Both the position numbers and the translations under genes were made by a program. This document shows, in pieces, positions 1-9,500 of a stretch of 25,009 bases of DNA. Numbering within the stretch: position 1 is the first letter of the stretch; the number at the start of each line of letters is the position of its first letter. Under the pieces are notes generated by a model that ran no database searches, was not told the DNA's origin, and worked only from the letters and a program-made list of their open reading frames with translations. The DNA is from a virus: positions 1 to 25,009 of the IMG/VR virus record IMGVR_UViG_3300025671_000484. The stretch is one strand, 5' to 3'.

Positions 1-828
1 AAGCGTATGACAGAAGCCGCTGGCAAGTTTGATAAATTTCTAGTTGGAAAACTAGCAGAAGAAATCAAAGAGTTGCGCTCTGATCGCAAAGTTGCACAAG
101 AATCTACACAGAAACTTGAGCAGTTTGTAATCAAAGCTCTAGCAGAAGAAATTCAAGAGTTTGCAAAAGACAAGCAAGACGTAGTAGAAACAAAAGTACG
201 TCTAGTAGCAGAAGCCAAGTCCAAACTAGCTGAACTACAAGACAAATTTGTTGCTAAATCTGCTGCACTTGTCAAGGAGTCTGTAGGCAAGAAACTAGAG
301 TCTGAATTGACTCAACTAAAAGAAGACATTCAAATTGCTCGCGAGAACAACTTTGGACGTCGTCTATTCGAAGCCTTTGCTAGTGAATTTGCTATTACTC
401 ACTTAAATGAGAACAAGGAAATCGCTAAACTTGTGAAGGCACTAGAAGACAAAGAGCAACAAATCACAGAAGCCAAGGCTGCTGCTGATGAGAAGGCTCA
501 ACTAGTTGAATCAAAAGACCGTGAAATTCGCATGATTAAGGAAAGTCAAGAGCGTCAGGATACTCTAAACGAGTTAATGAAACCCTTGAACAAGCAAAAG
601 CAGGAAGTAATGAGCCAGCTTTTGGAAAATGTGCAGACCGAGAAACTGAAGTCTGCATTTGATAAGTATCTACCAGCAGTTCTAAACAATTCTGCACAAC
701 CAAAAGCCGAAAAGCAAATGGTTACAGAGAATCGTAAAGAAGTGACAGGTGATAAATCTGCTAAGGTCAGCGTTGAAACCAACGATAATAATGTTGTTGA
801 AATTAAACGTTTAGCAGGGCTTAAATAA
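1..828 (+). CDS. 22: T4 gp22-like prohead core scaffold protein (possibly 5'-truncated)
   Basis: Internal scaffold of the phage prohead, which assembles with the capsid protein and is normally degraded by the prohead protease before DNA packaging. The protein is almost wholly charged and helical, rich in Glu, Lys, Gln and Ala, with long coiled-coil stretches. A motif of the form LAEEI recurs near residues 17 and 46, and the C-terminal ~50 residues are polar and disordered-looking. From the ATG at 7 it has 273 residues, close to T4 gp22 (269). The reading frame stays open to the window edge (two more codons), so the true start could be upstream, and too little sequence precedes the ATG to judge a ribosome site. 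The assignment rests on composition, length and its place immediately before the major capsid gene, the gene 22-23 order of T4. Several L-x-E sites could be protease targets (inference). Confidence 0.8.
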   Translation, partial: KRMTEAAGKFDKFLVGKLAEEIKELRSDRKVAQESTQKLEQFVIKALAEEIQEFAKDKQDVVETKVRLVAEAKSKLAELQDKFVAKSAALVKESVGKKLESELTQLKEDIQIARENNFGRRLFEAFASEFAITHLNENKEIAKLVKALEDKEQQITEAKAAADEKAQLVESKDREIRMIKESQERQDTLNELMKPLNKQKQEVMSQLLENVQTEKLKSAFDKYLPAVLNNSAQPKAEKQMVTENRKEVTGDKSAKVSVETNDNNVVEIKRLAGLK

Positions 829-852
829 ACCCTAATTAGGAGTAAAGAAAAA

Positions 853-2037
853 ATGACACAAGCACTACTAGAAGGCCGTTGGGGCGAAACAAAAGATGCC
901 CTGCTAGAAGGTCTACAAGGTTCCAAGAGAACCACAATGGGTGTTATCCTAGAAAACACTCGCAAGCATTTGGCAGAAGCTGCTACAGCAGGCGCAACCG
1001 CTGCTGGTAACGTTGCTACACTAAACCGTGTAATTTTACCAGTAATTCGACGTGTTATGCCTACAGTTATTGCTAACGAAATCGTTGGTGTTCAACCAAT
1101 GACAGGACCTGTTGCACAGATCCACACTCTACGTGTTCGTTATGCTGAAACTGCTACAAGCACAGCACCTGCACCATTCGACACAAGCACAACCGCTGGT
1201 GACGAAGCACTGAGCCCATTTAAGATTGCCACAGCATATTCCGGTAGTTTATCTACAGGTCGTGCTGCTAGTACAACAGCACTAGAAGGCAACCCAGGAC
1301 GTAAAATCAACGTTCAAATCTTGAAGCAGGTTGTAGAAGCCAAGACACGTAAGCTAAGCGCACGTTGGACATTTGAAGCTGCCCAAGATGCACAAAGCAT
1401 GCATGGTCTTGACGTTGAAGCAGAAATCATGGCTGCTCTAGCACAAGAGATTACCGTTGAAATCGACCAAGAAGTTCTAGGTAGTCTACGTGCGCTAGCC
1501 GCTACTGACTTCACATACAACCAGGCAACAGTATCTGGTACCGCTACATTCGTTGGTGACGAACACGCTGCTCTAGCTGTTCTAATCAACCGCAGTGCAA
1601 ACTTGATTGCACAGCGTACACGTCGCGGCGCAGGTAACTGGGCAGTTGTAAGTCCAGCCGCTCTAACAGTACTACAGAGCGCAACAACTTCTGCTTTCGC
1701 ACGTACCACAGAAGGTACATTCGAAGCACCTACAAACACCAAGTTTGTTGGTACACTAAACGGCGCAATGCGTATCTACGTAGACAGCTATGCAGCAGAC
1801 ACAACTGCTGTTCTAGTTGGTTACAAAGGTTCCAGCGAGGCTGATGCCGCAGCATTCTACTGCCCATACATTCCATTGATGAGCAGTGGTGTTGTTCTAG
1901 ACCCAGCAACATTCGAACCAGTCGTAGGCTTTATGACTCGTTATGGATATGTTGAGTTGACAAACACAGCATCTTCTCTAGGTAACGCAGGCGACTACCT
2001 AAGTGAGATTAATGTAAGCAACCTAAGCTTCCAGTAA
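853..2037 (+). CDS. 23: T4 gp23-like major capsid protein
   Basis: Forms the hexameric shell of the phage head. The N-terminal part contains VILENTRKHL (residues 31-40) and then a block with LPVIRRVMP and GVQPMTGP (about residues 62-85). That block is the most conserved signature of T4-type gp23 and is followed by a region ending in LRVRYAE. At 394 residues it is clearly shorter than T4 gp23 (521), as in far-diverged relatives, so parts of the insertion domain are probably missing. AGGAG at 838-842 lies 10 bases before the ATG, only 24 bases after the scaffold gene, so the two are probably cotranscribed. L/I-x-E tripeptides at residues 5-7, 17-19, 32-34 and 40-42 are candidate sites for gp21-type maturation cleavage, and which is used cannot be seen. 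Leucine is mostly written CTA. Transcription ends at the hairpin at 2069-2093. Confidence 0.92.
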   Translation: MTQALLEGRWGETKDALLEGLQGSKRTTMGVILENTRKHLAEAATAGATAAGNVATLNRVILPVIRRVMPTVIANEIVGVQPMTGPVAQIHTLRVRYAETATSTAPAPFDTSTTAGDEALSPFKIATAYSGSLSTGRAASTTALEGNPGRKINVQILKQVVEAKTRKLSARWTFEAAQDAQSMHGLDVEAEIMAALAQEITVEIDQEVLGSLRALAATDFTYNQATVSGTATFVGDEHAALAVLINRSANLIAQRTRRGAGNWAVVSPAALTVLQSATTSAFARTTEGTFEAPTNTKFVGTLNGAMRIYVDSYAADTTAVLVGYKGSSEADAAAFYCPYIPLMSSGVVLDPATFEPVVGFMTRYGYVELTNTASSLGNAGDYLSEINVSNLSFQ

Positions 2038-2068
2038 TCACTGAAAATTCTCATAGGGATGGGAAGCG

Positions 2069-2093
2069 AAAAAGGACCGAAAGGTCCTTTTTT
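2069..2093. terminator. Bidirectional rho-independent terminator
   Basis: A perfect hairpin with stem AAAGGACC / GGTCCTTT and a GAAA tetraloop (2079-2082) is followed by a T run on the plus strand. It is preceded by an A run that becomes a T run on the minus strand. It lies between the convergent capsid and PfkB genes and can stop transcription from both sides. Confidence 0.9.
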
Positions 2094-2098
2094 GTTGG

Positions 2099-2917
2099 CT
2101 ATGCAATTGGTAACTGTTGACAGTGTAATGCTGCGGTGTGACAACTTGCTTTTACAGCCTCTTCAACAGATAACCCATTACAAATTGATACTGCAAACTG
2201 TGCTCTAAACACATCACCCGCGCCTAACGTATTAAGGGCCTGTATAGTTTCTGGCTGGCAAGTTTTTACTTCGCCGTTTTCTAACCAACAAATTTCATCC
2301 TCACTGTTAGTATATCCTACCAAGCCTCCAAACTGTCGCTGCAAATCGTAGATGCTGAGGTTGCACAAAGCATAAGTTTCATAACTTAACCAAACGTAGT
2401 CTGCCTTGGGGTATGATTCTAACGTTTCTATTGGTGCGTCAATGTCCAGCATTGTGGGTATGTTGTTTAAACGTGCTGCAGAAAATATTTCATTGACCAT
2501 GGGCATTCTGTGATTGTCTGCGGTAATTAAATCAAAGTCGTAGTCTGTGGGCAAACTTATTTTGCGTTTTATTTCTTCACTTTGATGATAGACAACTGTG
2601 CGTTCGCCTTTGTCGTTTACAATAATAATGCTACTTGGTGTTGCTAGATCTTCTTTGTATTTTACATAATCGTGATTGATGCCATATTCATTTAACAGTT
2701 CAATTATAATTTTTGAATATGCATGTTGTTGGTTGCCCAGCACAGTACAAAGTTCAACTTCTGCACCTAATTCAGTTAGGGCACGGCCCACATTGGCAGC
2801 GTTACCACCGAGAATGATCTCTGCACGCTCACAACCTATTTTGTTGTTTATGTTAGGTATGGTATTACTGTAGTAAACTAAGTCTGTGCAGACGTGACCG
2901 ACACTTAATATTTTCAT
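2099..2917 (-). CDS. PfkB/ribokinase-family carbohydrate kinase (phage cargo gene)
   Basis: ATP-dependent kinase of the ribokinase/PfkB superfamily, which phosphorylates a sugar, nucleoside or related small molecule; the substrate cannot be read from the sequence. The N-terminus (MKILSVGHVCTDLVYY) is the usual first strand of the Rossmann-like core. GGNAANVG at residues 37-44 is the first PfkB signature, which binds substrate. NTLGAGDVF at 229-237 is the second, with D235 in the position of the catalytic base and GAG forming the anion hole. The usual D-T start of that motif is N-T here. At 272 residues it is somewhat short for the family (about 300), and the usual T-x-G-x-x-G strand-loop before the second motif is degenerate (around 200-210). 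It lies opposite to the flanking structural genes, has no Shine-Dalgarno, and has a sigma70-like promoter whose predicted start is only a few bases before the ATG. An active enzyme is likely; its role in infection is inference. Confidence 0.88.
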   Translation of the reverse strand: MKILSVGHVCTDLVYYSNTIPNINNKIGCERAEIILGGNAANVGRALTELGAEVELCTVLGNQQHAYSKIIIELLNEYGINHDYVKYKEDLATPSSIIIVNDKGERTVVYHQSEEIKRKISLPTDYDFDLITADNHRMPMVNEIFSAARLNNIPTMLDIDAPIETLESYPKADYVWLSYETYALCNLSIYDLQRQFGGLVGYTNSEDEICWLENGEVKTCQPETIQALNTLGAGDVFRAQFAVSICNGLSVEEAVKASCHTAALHCQQLPIA

Positions 2918-2927
2918 ATTTTATTTA

Positions 2928-2956
2928 ATAATACTGGGTATAGCCCAAATAGTCAA
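2928..2956 (-). promoter_or_regulatory. Sigma70-like promoter for the PfkB kinase gene
   Basis: Read on the minus strand, TTGACT (2956-2951) is followed after exactly 17 bases by TATTAT (2933-2928); each hexamer differs from the bacterial consensus at one position. The spacer contains short TGGG/CCCA arms around TATAG. The predicted transcription start falls near 2920-2922, so the message would have a 3-5 base leader before the ATG at 2917. This promoter type differs from the ATAAATA boxes in front of most structural genes here. Confidence 0.6.
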
Positions 2957-2963
2957 TGTTTAC

Positions 2964-2971
2964 GGTAAATA
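2964..2971 (+). promoter_or_regulatory. Possible weak late-type promoter box (GGTAAATA)
   Basis: GGTAAATA resembles the T4 late promoter TATAAATA with two mismatches. It lies about 70 bases upstream of the 136-residue gene, much further than the other boxes in this window, so the call is tentative. Confidence 0.25.
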
Positions 2972-2976
2972 CAGTT

Positions 2977-3006
2977 GTTCACATGAACTCTCGGAGCGCC
3001 ACTCCG
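2977..3006 (+). promoter_or_regulatory. Palindrome plus GC-rich hairpin in the leader of the 136-residue gene
   Basis: An inverted repeat GTTCA-CA-TGAAC (2977-2988) is followed at once by a hairpin CGGAG-CGCCA-CTCCG (2992-3006). A short run of unusually high GC continues to 3013 in an otherwise AT-rich region. There is no T tail, so it is not a terminator. It could be an operator, an RNA processing or stability element, or an overlap with regulation of the divergent PfkB promoter. Confidence 0.35.
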
Positions 3007-3040
3007 GGCGGCCTAGAACGCTAAATTAAGGAGAAATAAA

Positions 3041-3451
3041 ATGGCAAAATTTAAGACAGCAAAAAGTGCAACAGTTGATATTGGTTATCCAGTAGGAACA
3101 GCTCAAGTTGGTGGTAATACCAGCATTACAGGCAATCAAATTAGTCCTGAAGTTAAAGTAGGCGGTAACAGTGCTGCTACAGGATACATTGTACGCAAAA
3201 AAGGAGCTACTAAGTTTTTAGTTAATGACCTAGCAGGAAACGAAGGTGTATGCTCTTTGGCAAATACTGACAGTGGTAACTTAACTGCCAACACAATGAG
3301 TATTGAATGTACATATGCTAACGCAGCTACATTCTACGCCAGCAGAATTACTAACAAGTTTGTTTGGAATCAAACAGATGACAAATTCTTGGTTGGTACC
3401 AGTGCAGACAGCGGAACAACACCTGCAACAGTTGCAGTTCCAGTTGCTTAA
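3041..3451 (+). CDS. Small probable virion structural protein (136 residues)
   Basis: I do not recognise a named family with certainty. The protein has 136 residues. The N-terminus is rich in Lys and Thr, a Gly/Asn-rich segment covers residues 23-47, and a compact beta-rich part starting at YIVRKKGATKFLV resembles small structural proteins of marine T4-like phages. There is no signal peptide or membrane segment. AAGGAG (3028-3033) is well placed 7 bases before the ATG. It forms its own short transcription unit between the divergent PfkB gene and a strong terminator. Its place just after the scaffold-capsid pair suggests an abundant head or tail component, such as a decoration protein, but that is inference from position only. 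Confidence 0.65.
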   Translation: MAKFKTAKSATVDIGYPVGTAQVGGNTSITGNQISPEVKVGGNSAATGYIVRKKGATKFLVNDLAGNEGVCSLANTDSGNLTANTMSIECTYANAATFYASRITNKFVWNQTDDKFLVGTSADSGTTPATVAVPVA

Positions 3452-3453
3452 CA

Positions 3454-3470
3454 ATCATTATCGTAATGAT
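3454..3470 (+). other. Small perfect hairpin just after the 136-residue gene
   Basis: ATCATTA and TAATGAT pair perfectly around a TCG loop, starting 3 bases after the stop codon and 4 bases before the terminator stem. It lacks a T tail. It may protect the 3' end of the message or assist the terminator. Confidence 0.45.
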
Positions 3471-3474
3471 GAAG

Positions 3475-3500
3475 ATAGGCCTGCAAGGGCCTATTTTTTT
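3475..3500 (+). terminator. Rho-independent terminator after the 136-residue gene
   Basis: ATAGGCC (3475-3481) pairs with GGCCTAT (3488-3494) around a TGCAAG loop, and seven T residues follow (3494-3500). It separates the small virion gene from the fibre block. Confidence 0.9.
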
Positions 3501-3525
3501 GGTAGAACCTTAATAATCAAAAACA

Positions 3526-3533
3526 AATAAATA
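3526..3533 (+). promoter_or_regulatory. T4-type late promoter box for the giant fibre gene
   Basis: AATAAATA differs from the T4 late consensus TATAAATA at the first base. It lies 28 bases before the giant gene's ATG and directly after a terminator, which makes it the natural start of the fibre transcript. Confidence 0.6.
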
Positions 3534-3561
3534 CTCTATAGTTCTAAAAACCGGATAAAGA

Positions 3562-6500
3562 ATGGCGCAAGAAATCATTGACTTAGGTGATGGTCCAGAT
3601 AGTAACTCTGGTGATTCACTCTATACCGCATTTACCAAAACAAACAGTAACTTTACAGAGTTATACACAATTATTGGTAGCAACAGTACGACAAATTTAA
3701 CCGGTAATACAATTACTGCAAATTATTTTTATACTACTGGCAATTTACGAGTTGGTAATATCAATGGTTTTGGAAATTTAAGCACTATTGGCAATATTAT
3801 TGGGACGGGATATTTTTATCCTAACGGTCAAAGTGTTTTTAGTAACATTCAAGCAGATTTGACTAGCATTAAGTCTGATGTACTACCTCAGACTACAGCA
3901 ACTTATACACTCGGTAGTATTTCTAAAGAATGGGCAGAACTTTATCTCAGCAATAATGTAACTTTGCGCGGCACAAATATTTCTGTAGATAATGGAACTC
4001 TCACAGTCAATGGTGTAGTAGTAAGTGGTAATTACAGCAATGCAAACGTTGCTAGCTACTTGCCAACTTATACAGGCAATATAGGTGCTGGTAATGTCAT
4101 CGTTAGCACAGATGTTATTGCTACTGGTAATGTTAGTGCAGCCTACTTTATTGGTAATGGTAGTCAACTAACTGGTTTAGGTGAAATTACATATGGCAAT
4201 GCCAATGTTGCTAATTACTTGCCTACATACACAGGTAATTTAGATAGTTTGGCTGGTAATGTAATTACTACTGCTAATGTTACTGCTGCTTATTTTATTG
4301 GTAATGGTAGTCAACTCGAAGGACTGCCTGCTTCTTATTCAAACGCAAACGTAGCCAGTTATTTGCCAACGTATAGTGGTAACCTTGACAGTGTCGACGG
4401 TATAACTGCAAACAGTATTAGTGCAACAGAATTTATTGGCAACATTATCCCAAGCGCCAACGTTACTTACAATTTGGGAAGTTCAGATTTTAGATTTAAA
4501 GATTTATTCTTAAGTGGAAGTACTATTAACTTAGATGGTGCATCAATTAGTGCCAACAATACCGCAGTGATTATTACAACTGCTGAAGGTGGTGCATTTG
4601 TTATTCAAGGATCTGAAGATGCAACAACATATAGAATTCAAAATGGCACTTCTAATGTTGACATTCCTGCTAGTGACGGAAATATTTTAATTTCAGTTAA
4701 CGGTGAATCGATAGCAACTTTTTCTTCCTTAGGTTTAGAAGTTGTTGGAAACATTACACCTGGTAATGTAGATACCGCAGGCAATGTTACAGCCAGTTAT
4801 TTCTTTGGTAATGGTAGCCAATTAGACGGACTTACAGAATTAAGTGTAAACTTTGCAAACACTGCGGGTACTGCCGAGTTCGTAACCAATGCTACACAGG
4901 CAAACATTACCAGTGTTGGCACATTGACCAGTCTGACATTAAGTGGTACACTAACTGGCACTACAGTAGAAGCAGCACAAATTGGTAATAGTGGTGCTAC
5001 ATTAACAGGTACACTAGACACTGCAGCACAAACAAATATAACTAGTGTTGGTACACTAACTGGTTTGACTCTAAGTGGTGCTATTACAGGAACGGTTGTT
5101 AATGCTGCTACTGTTGGTAATGCTGCTACACAACTAGTCGGCGAAACGCTAGATACAAGTGCAAATGCCACAGTAAATGGATTAACTGTTAACACTAGTG
5201 CAACAGTGGGAACAACATTAGGCGTTACTGGAAATATTATTGCAGGTAATGTCGAAGCCACAAATTTAGTTGGCACATTAGAAACTGCCAGTCAACCCAA
5301 CGTAAATGAATTAGCAAACGCAGTTACAATTGGTGAGATTACAATTGGTAGTAACAGTATTACCAGCACACATGACACTATCACAATTGATCCTAGCACA
5401 GAAGGCAGTGGCGGCCTAGTTGTAATTGAAGGTAATTTACGAGTAACTGGTAATGTAACTTACATTGATAGTAATGTTGTAAGTACAAATGATTTAGACA
5501 TTATTGTCGCTAATAATAGAACAACTAGTGCAGACATAGACGGCGCAGGTATATTAGCAGGTAATGTTGGTGGTCAAGGTATCGCAACTTGGGTATATAA
5601 TCATGCTACTACCAGTTGGCGCTCAAATGTAGGGATAACACCTCAAGGTAATGCTGCACTAAGTTTTGGTGGTACAAATAATTATTGGAGTACAGGCTAC
5701 TTTAACGCCATCGAAGCACCAAGTATTACTGGTGTACTACAAACACCACAACAGACAAATATAACCAGTGTTGGTACACTAACTGGACTGACATTGAGCG
5801 GAACTCTGACAGGCACTACTGTTAATGCTGCTCAAATTGGTAACACAGGTGCAACCCTAACTGGTACAATTCAGACAGCCAGTCAAACTAACATTACCAG
5901 TGTTGGTACACTAACCGGACTAACACTAAGTGGCACACTAACTGGTACAACCATAAACGCTGCCACAATTGGAAATAGTGGTGCAGCAATTACTGGTAGT
6001 ACATTGACTGGCACTATACAGACTGCTAGTCAACCAAATATAACCAGTGTTGGTATACTAACTGGACTGACATTAAGTGGTATATTAGACGGCACTACTA
6101 TTCGTGCAGCCATTATTGGTAATGCAGGTGCTGCACTAACTGGAACTATTCAAACAGCAGCACAACCAAATATTACCTCAGTTGGCACTCTAACAGGATT
6201 AAATTTAAGCGGCACACTGAATGCCCCAACTGTACAAGCAGCAACCATTGGTAACACCGGCGCTGCATTCACGGGCGCTACTTTAAACACCACTTCTAAT
6301 GCAACTATTAATGCGTTAACAATAAACAACAGTGCTACAATTGGTACTGATTTAGGTGTTACTGGCAATGTGTCTGCTAGTTATTTTTTAGGTAATGGTG
6401 CATTATTAGATGGACTAGGAGGAGTTAGTGTAAGTTTTGCCAATACAGCAGGTGTTGCACAATACGTCAGCGAAGCAGCACAGGCAAATATTACCAGTGT

Positions 6501-9500
6501 TGGTGTATTGACTGGCGCCACCCTGTCAGGAACATTGACTGGCACCACAGTAGAAGCAGCGCAAATTGGTAACACAGGCGCAATCTTAACTGGTACGTTA
6601 GATACCGCTGCTCAAACAAATATAACGCAAGTTGGTACACTGACTGGATTAACATTATCAGGCACGTTAAACGGAACAACTGTACAAGCAGCGCAGATTG
6701 GTAATTCAGGCGCTACATTAACTGGAACAATCAATACTCCAGCACAGACAAATATTAATCAACTTGCTGACGAAGTAACTATTGGTGAGATCACAATTGG
6801 CAGCAATAGTATTGTAAGCACACATAGCGTAATTACAATTGATCCCGCAAGTGCAGGTCAAAATGGATTAGTTGTAATTGAAGGAAACTTACAAGTCACA
6901 GGTAACGTAACTTATGTTGATAGTGGAACTATAATTATCAACGACAAAGACATTATTGTTGCTAATAACCAAACAACGAGTGCTGGTATTGATGGTGCTG
7001 GTATACTAGCAGGTAATGTGGGTGGAGCAGGAGTTGCAACCTGGATATACAATCATGCTACCACAAGTTGGCAAAGTAACGTCGGAGTAACTCCGGTTGG
7101 TAACGCCAGTTTAAGCCTCGGTGGCACCAGTAACTACTGGAGTACAGGTTACTTTAATGCAATTGAAGCACCAAGCGTCACAGGTGTACTTCAAACAGCA
7201 AACCAGACTAACATTACGTCAGTAGGAACACTAACCGGACTTACACTAAGTGGTACACTAACTGGCACTGACATTAATGCTGCTACAATTGGTAATACTG
7301 GTGCCACATTAATTGGTGATGGTAGTGCTTTAACCAGTTTAACTGGCGCAAATGTTACAGGAACAGTTGCTAACGCCACATATTCTCTTGAAGCAGGTAA
7401 CAGTAATACAGCAAACACAGCAGGTACTGCCGGGTATGTAACAGAAGCAGCACAAGCAAATATTACCAGTGTTGGTACACTAACCGGTTTGACACTAAGT
7501 GGTGCGTTAACAGGAACAACTGTTAATGCCGCAACAATCGGTAACACAGGTAGTACTATATTTGGCGCAACAGTTGAAAGCACTGCAAATGCCACTGTAA
7601 ATGATATTACAATCAACAATAGTGCTACAATTGGTACAACATTAGATGTTACCGGAAATATAATTGCTGGTAATGTTGATTCAACTGGAAATATATCTGC
7701 CAGTTACTTTTTTGGTAATGGTAGTCAATTAGGTGGATTAACAGAACTAAGTGTTAATTATGCTAACACTGCAGGAACTGCTGAGTACGTAACAAATGCT
7801 ACACAGAGCAACATTACAGCAGTCGGTACACTAATAGGATTAACACTTAGTGATACGTTAACCGGTACTACTTTAGAAGCTGCTCAAATTGGTAACAGTG
7901 GTGCTACGTTAACAGGAACTTTAGATACTGCTGCTCAAACTAATATCACATCAGTAGGCACACTAACTGGACTAACTTTAAGTGGTACACTAACCGGTAC
8001 TGCTATTAATGCTGCTACCATTGGTAATACAAATACTACACTAACAGGAACGTTATCCACTGTAAGCCAGCCAAATGTAACCTCACTAGGAACACTAACT
8101 GGACTTACACTAAGTGGTACATTAACAGGTACCACAGTAGAAGCAGCACAAATAGGTAATTCGGGCGCTACCCTGACAGGCACTTTAGATACTGCTGCTC
8201 AAACTAATATTACATCAGTTGGAACACTAACAGGACTAACTTTAAGTGGTACACTAACCGGTACCGCAGTGGAAGCAGCAACTATTGGTAACTCAGGTGC
8301 TACGCTAACAGGTACGTTAAGCACTGCTGCACAGACTAATATCACTAGTGTTGGAACACTAACTGGTTTAACACTAAGTGATACACTTACTGGTACAACT
8401 ATAAATGCTGCTACAATTGGTAACTCAGGTGCAACACTAACAGGCACGGTAAGCACCGCTGCTCAGCCAAATATCAACGAACTTGCGGATGCGGTAACAA
8501 TAGGTGAAATAACTATTGGCAGCAACAGTATCACAAGTACACACAGTGTAATTACTATTGATCCAAGCACTGCTGGAAGTGGTGGATTGGTAGTAATTGA
8601 AGGCAACTTGCAGGTTACAGGTAACGTAACTTACATTGACAGCAATATTGTCAGCACCAATGACTTAGACATTGTTGTTGCAAATAATAGATCAACTAGT
8701 GCAGATATTGATGGCGCTGGTATATTAGCAGGTAATGTGGGTGGTGAAGGAATAGCAACCTGGACATATAATCATGCAACTACTAGTTGGCAAAGCAACG
8801 TTGGTATAACTCCACTAGGTAATGCAGCGTTAAGTTTTGGTGGAACCAATAATTATTGGTCAACAGGATACTTTGATGTGTTGCAAGTTGGTGGTAATGT
8901 CACTGCCAATTACTTCTTTGGTAATGGAAGCCAATTAGATGGACTATCAGACCTAAGCGTAAATTATGCCAATACCGCAGGAACAGCTGAATATGTAACA
9001 AATGCTACACAGAGTAACATTACAGCAGTTGGTACACTAACTGGCTTAACATTAAGCGGTGGATTAACAGGAACAACAGTCAGCGCAGCCACTATTGGTA
9101 ACAGTGGTGCTACACTAACAGGTACATTGAGCACTGCGGCGCAGACAAACATTACATCAGTTGGTACTTTAACCGGACTTACACTAAGTGGTACACTAAC
9201 TGGAACCACTGTAGAAGCAGCTCAAATAGGTAATTCGGGCGCCACACTAACTGGTACTTTGAATACCGCTGCACAAACCAACATCACATCAGTAGGTACA
9301 CTAACTGGATTGACATTAAGCGGTACACTAACAGGTACGACGATTAATGCAGCCATAATTGGTAACAGTGGTGCAGCCATTACTGGTAGTACTTTAACAG
9401 GTACTTTACAAACTGCTGCACAAACAAATATTACTAGCGTAGGCACTTTAACTGGACTAACACTAAGTGGCACATTAACAGGTACCGCAGTAGAAGCAGC

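Noticed and set aside
555-965. Minus-strand 136-codon frame opposite the scaffold/capsid junction
   Set aside because: It spans two well supported plus-strand genes, has Ser/Leu-rich antisense composition and no visible start signals.
3303-3530. Plus-strand 75-codon frame overlapping the 136-residue gene
   Set aside because: It runs out of frame through a better supported gene and straight through the terminator hairpin, and no ribosome site is seen.
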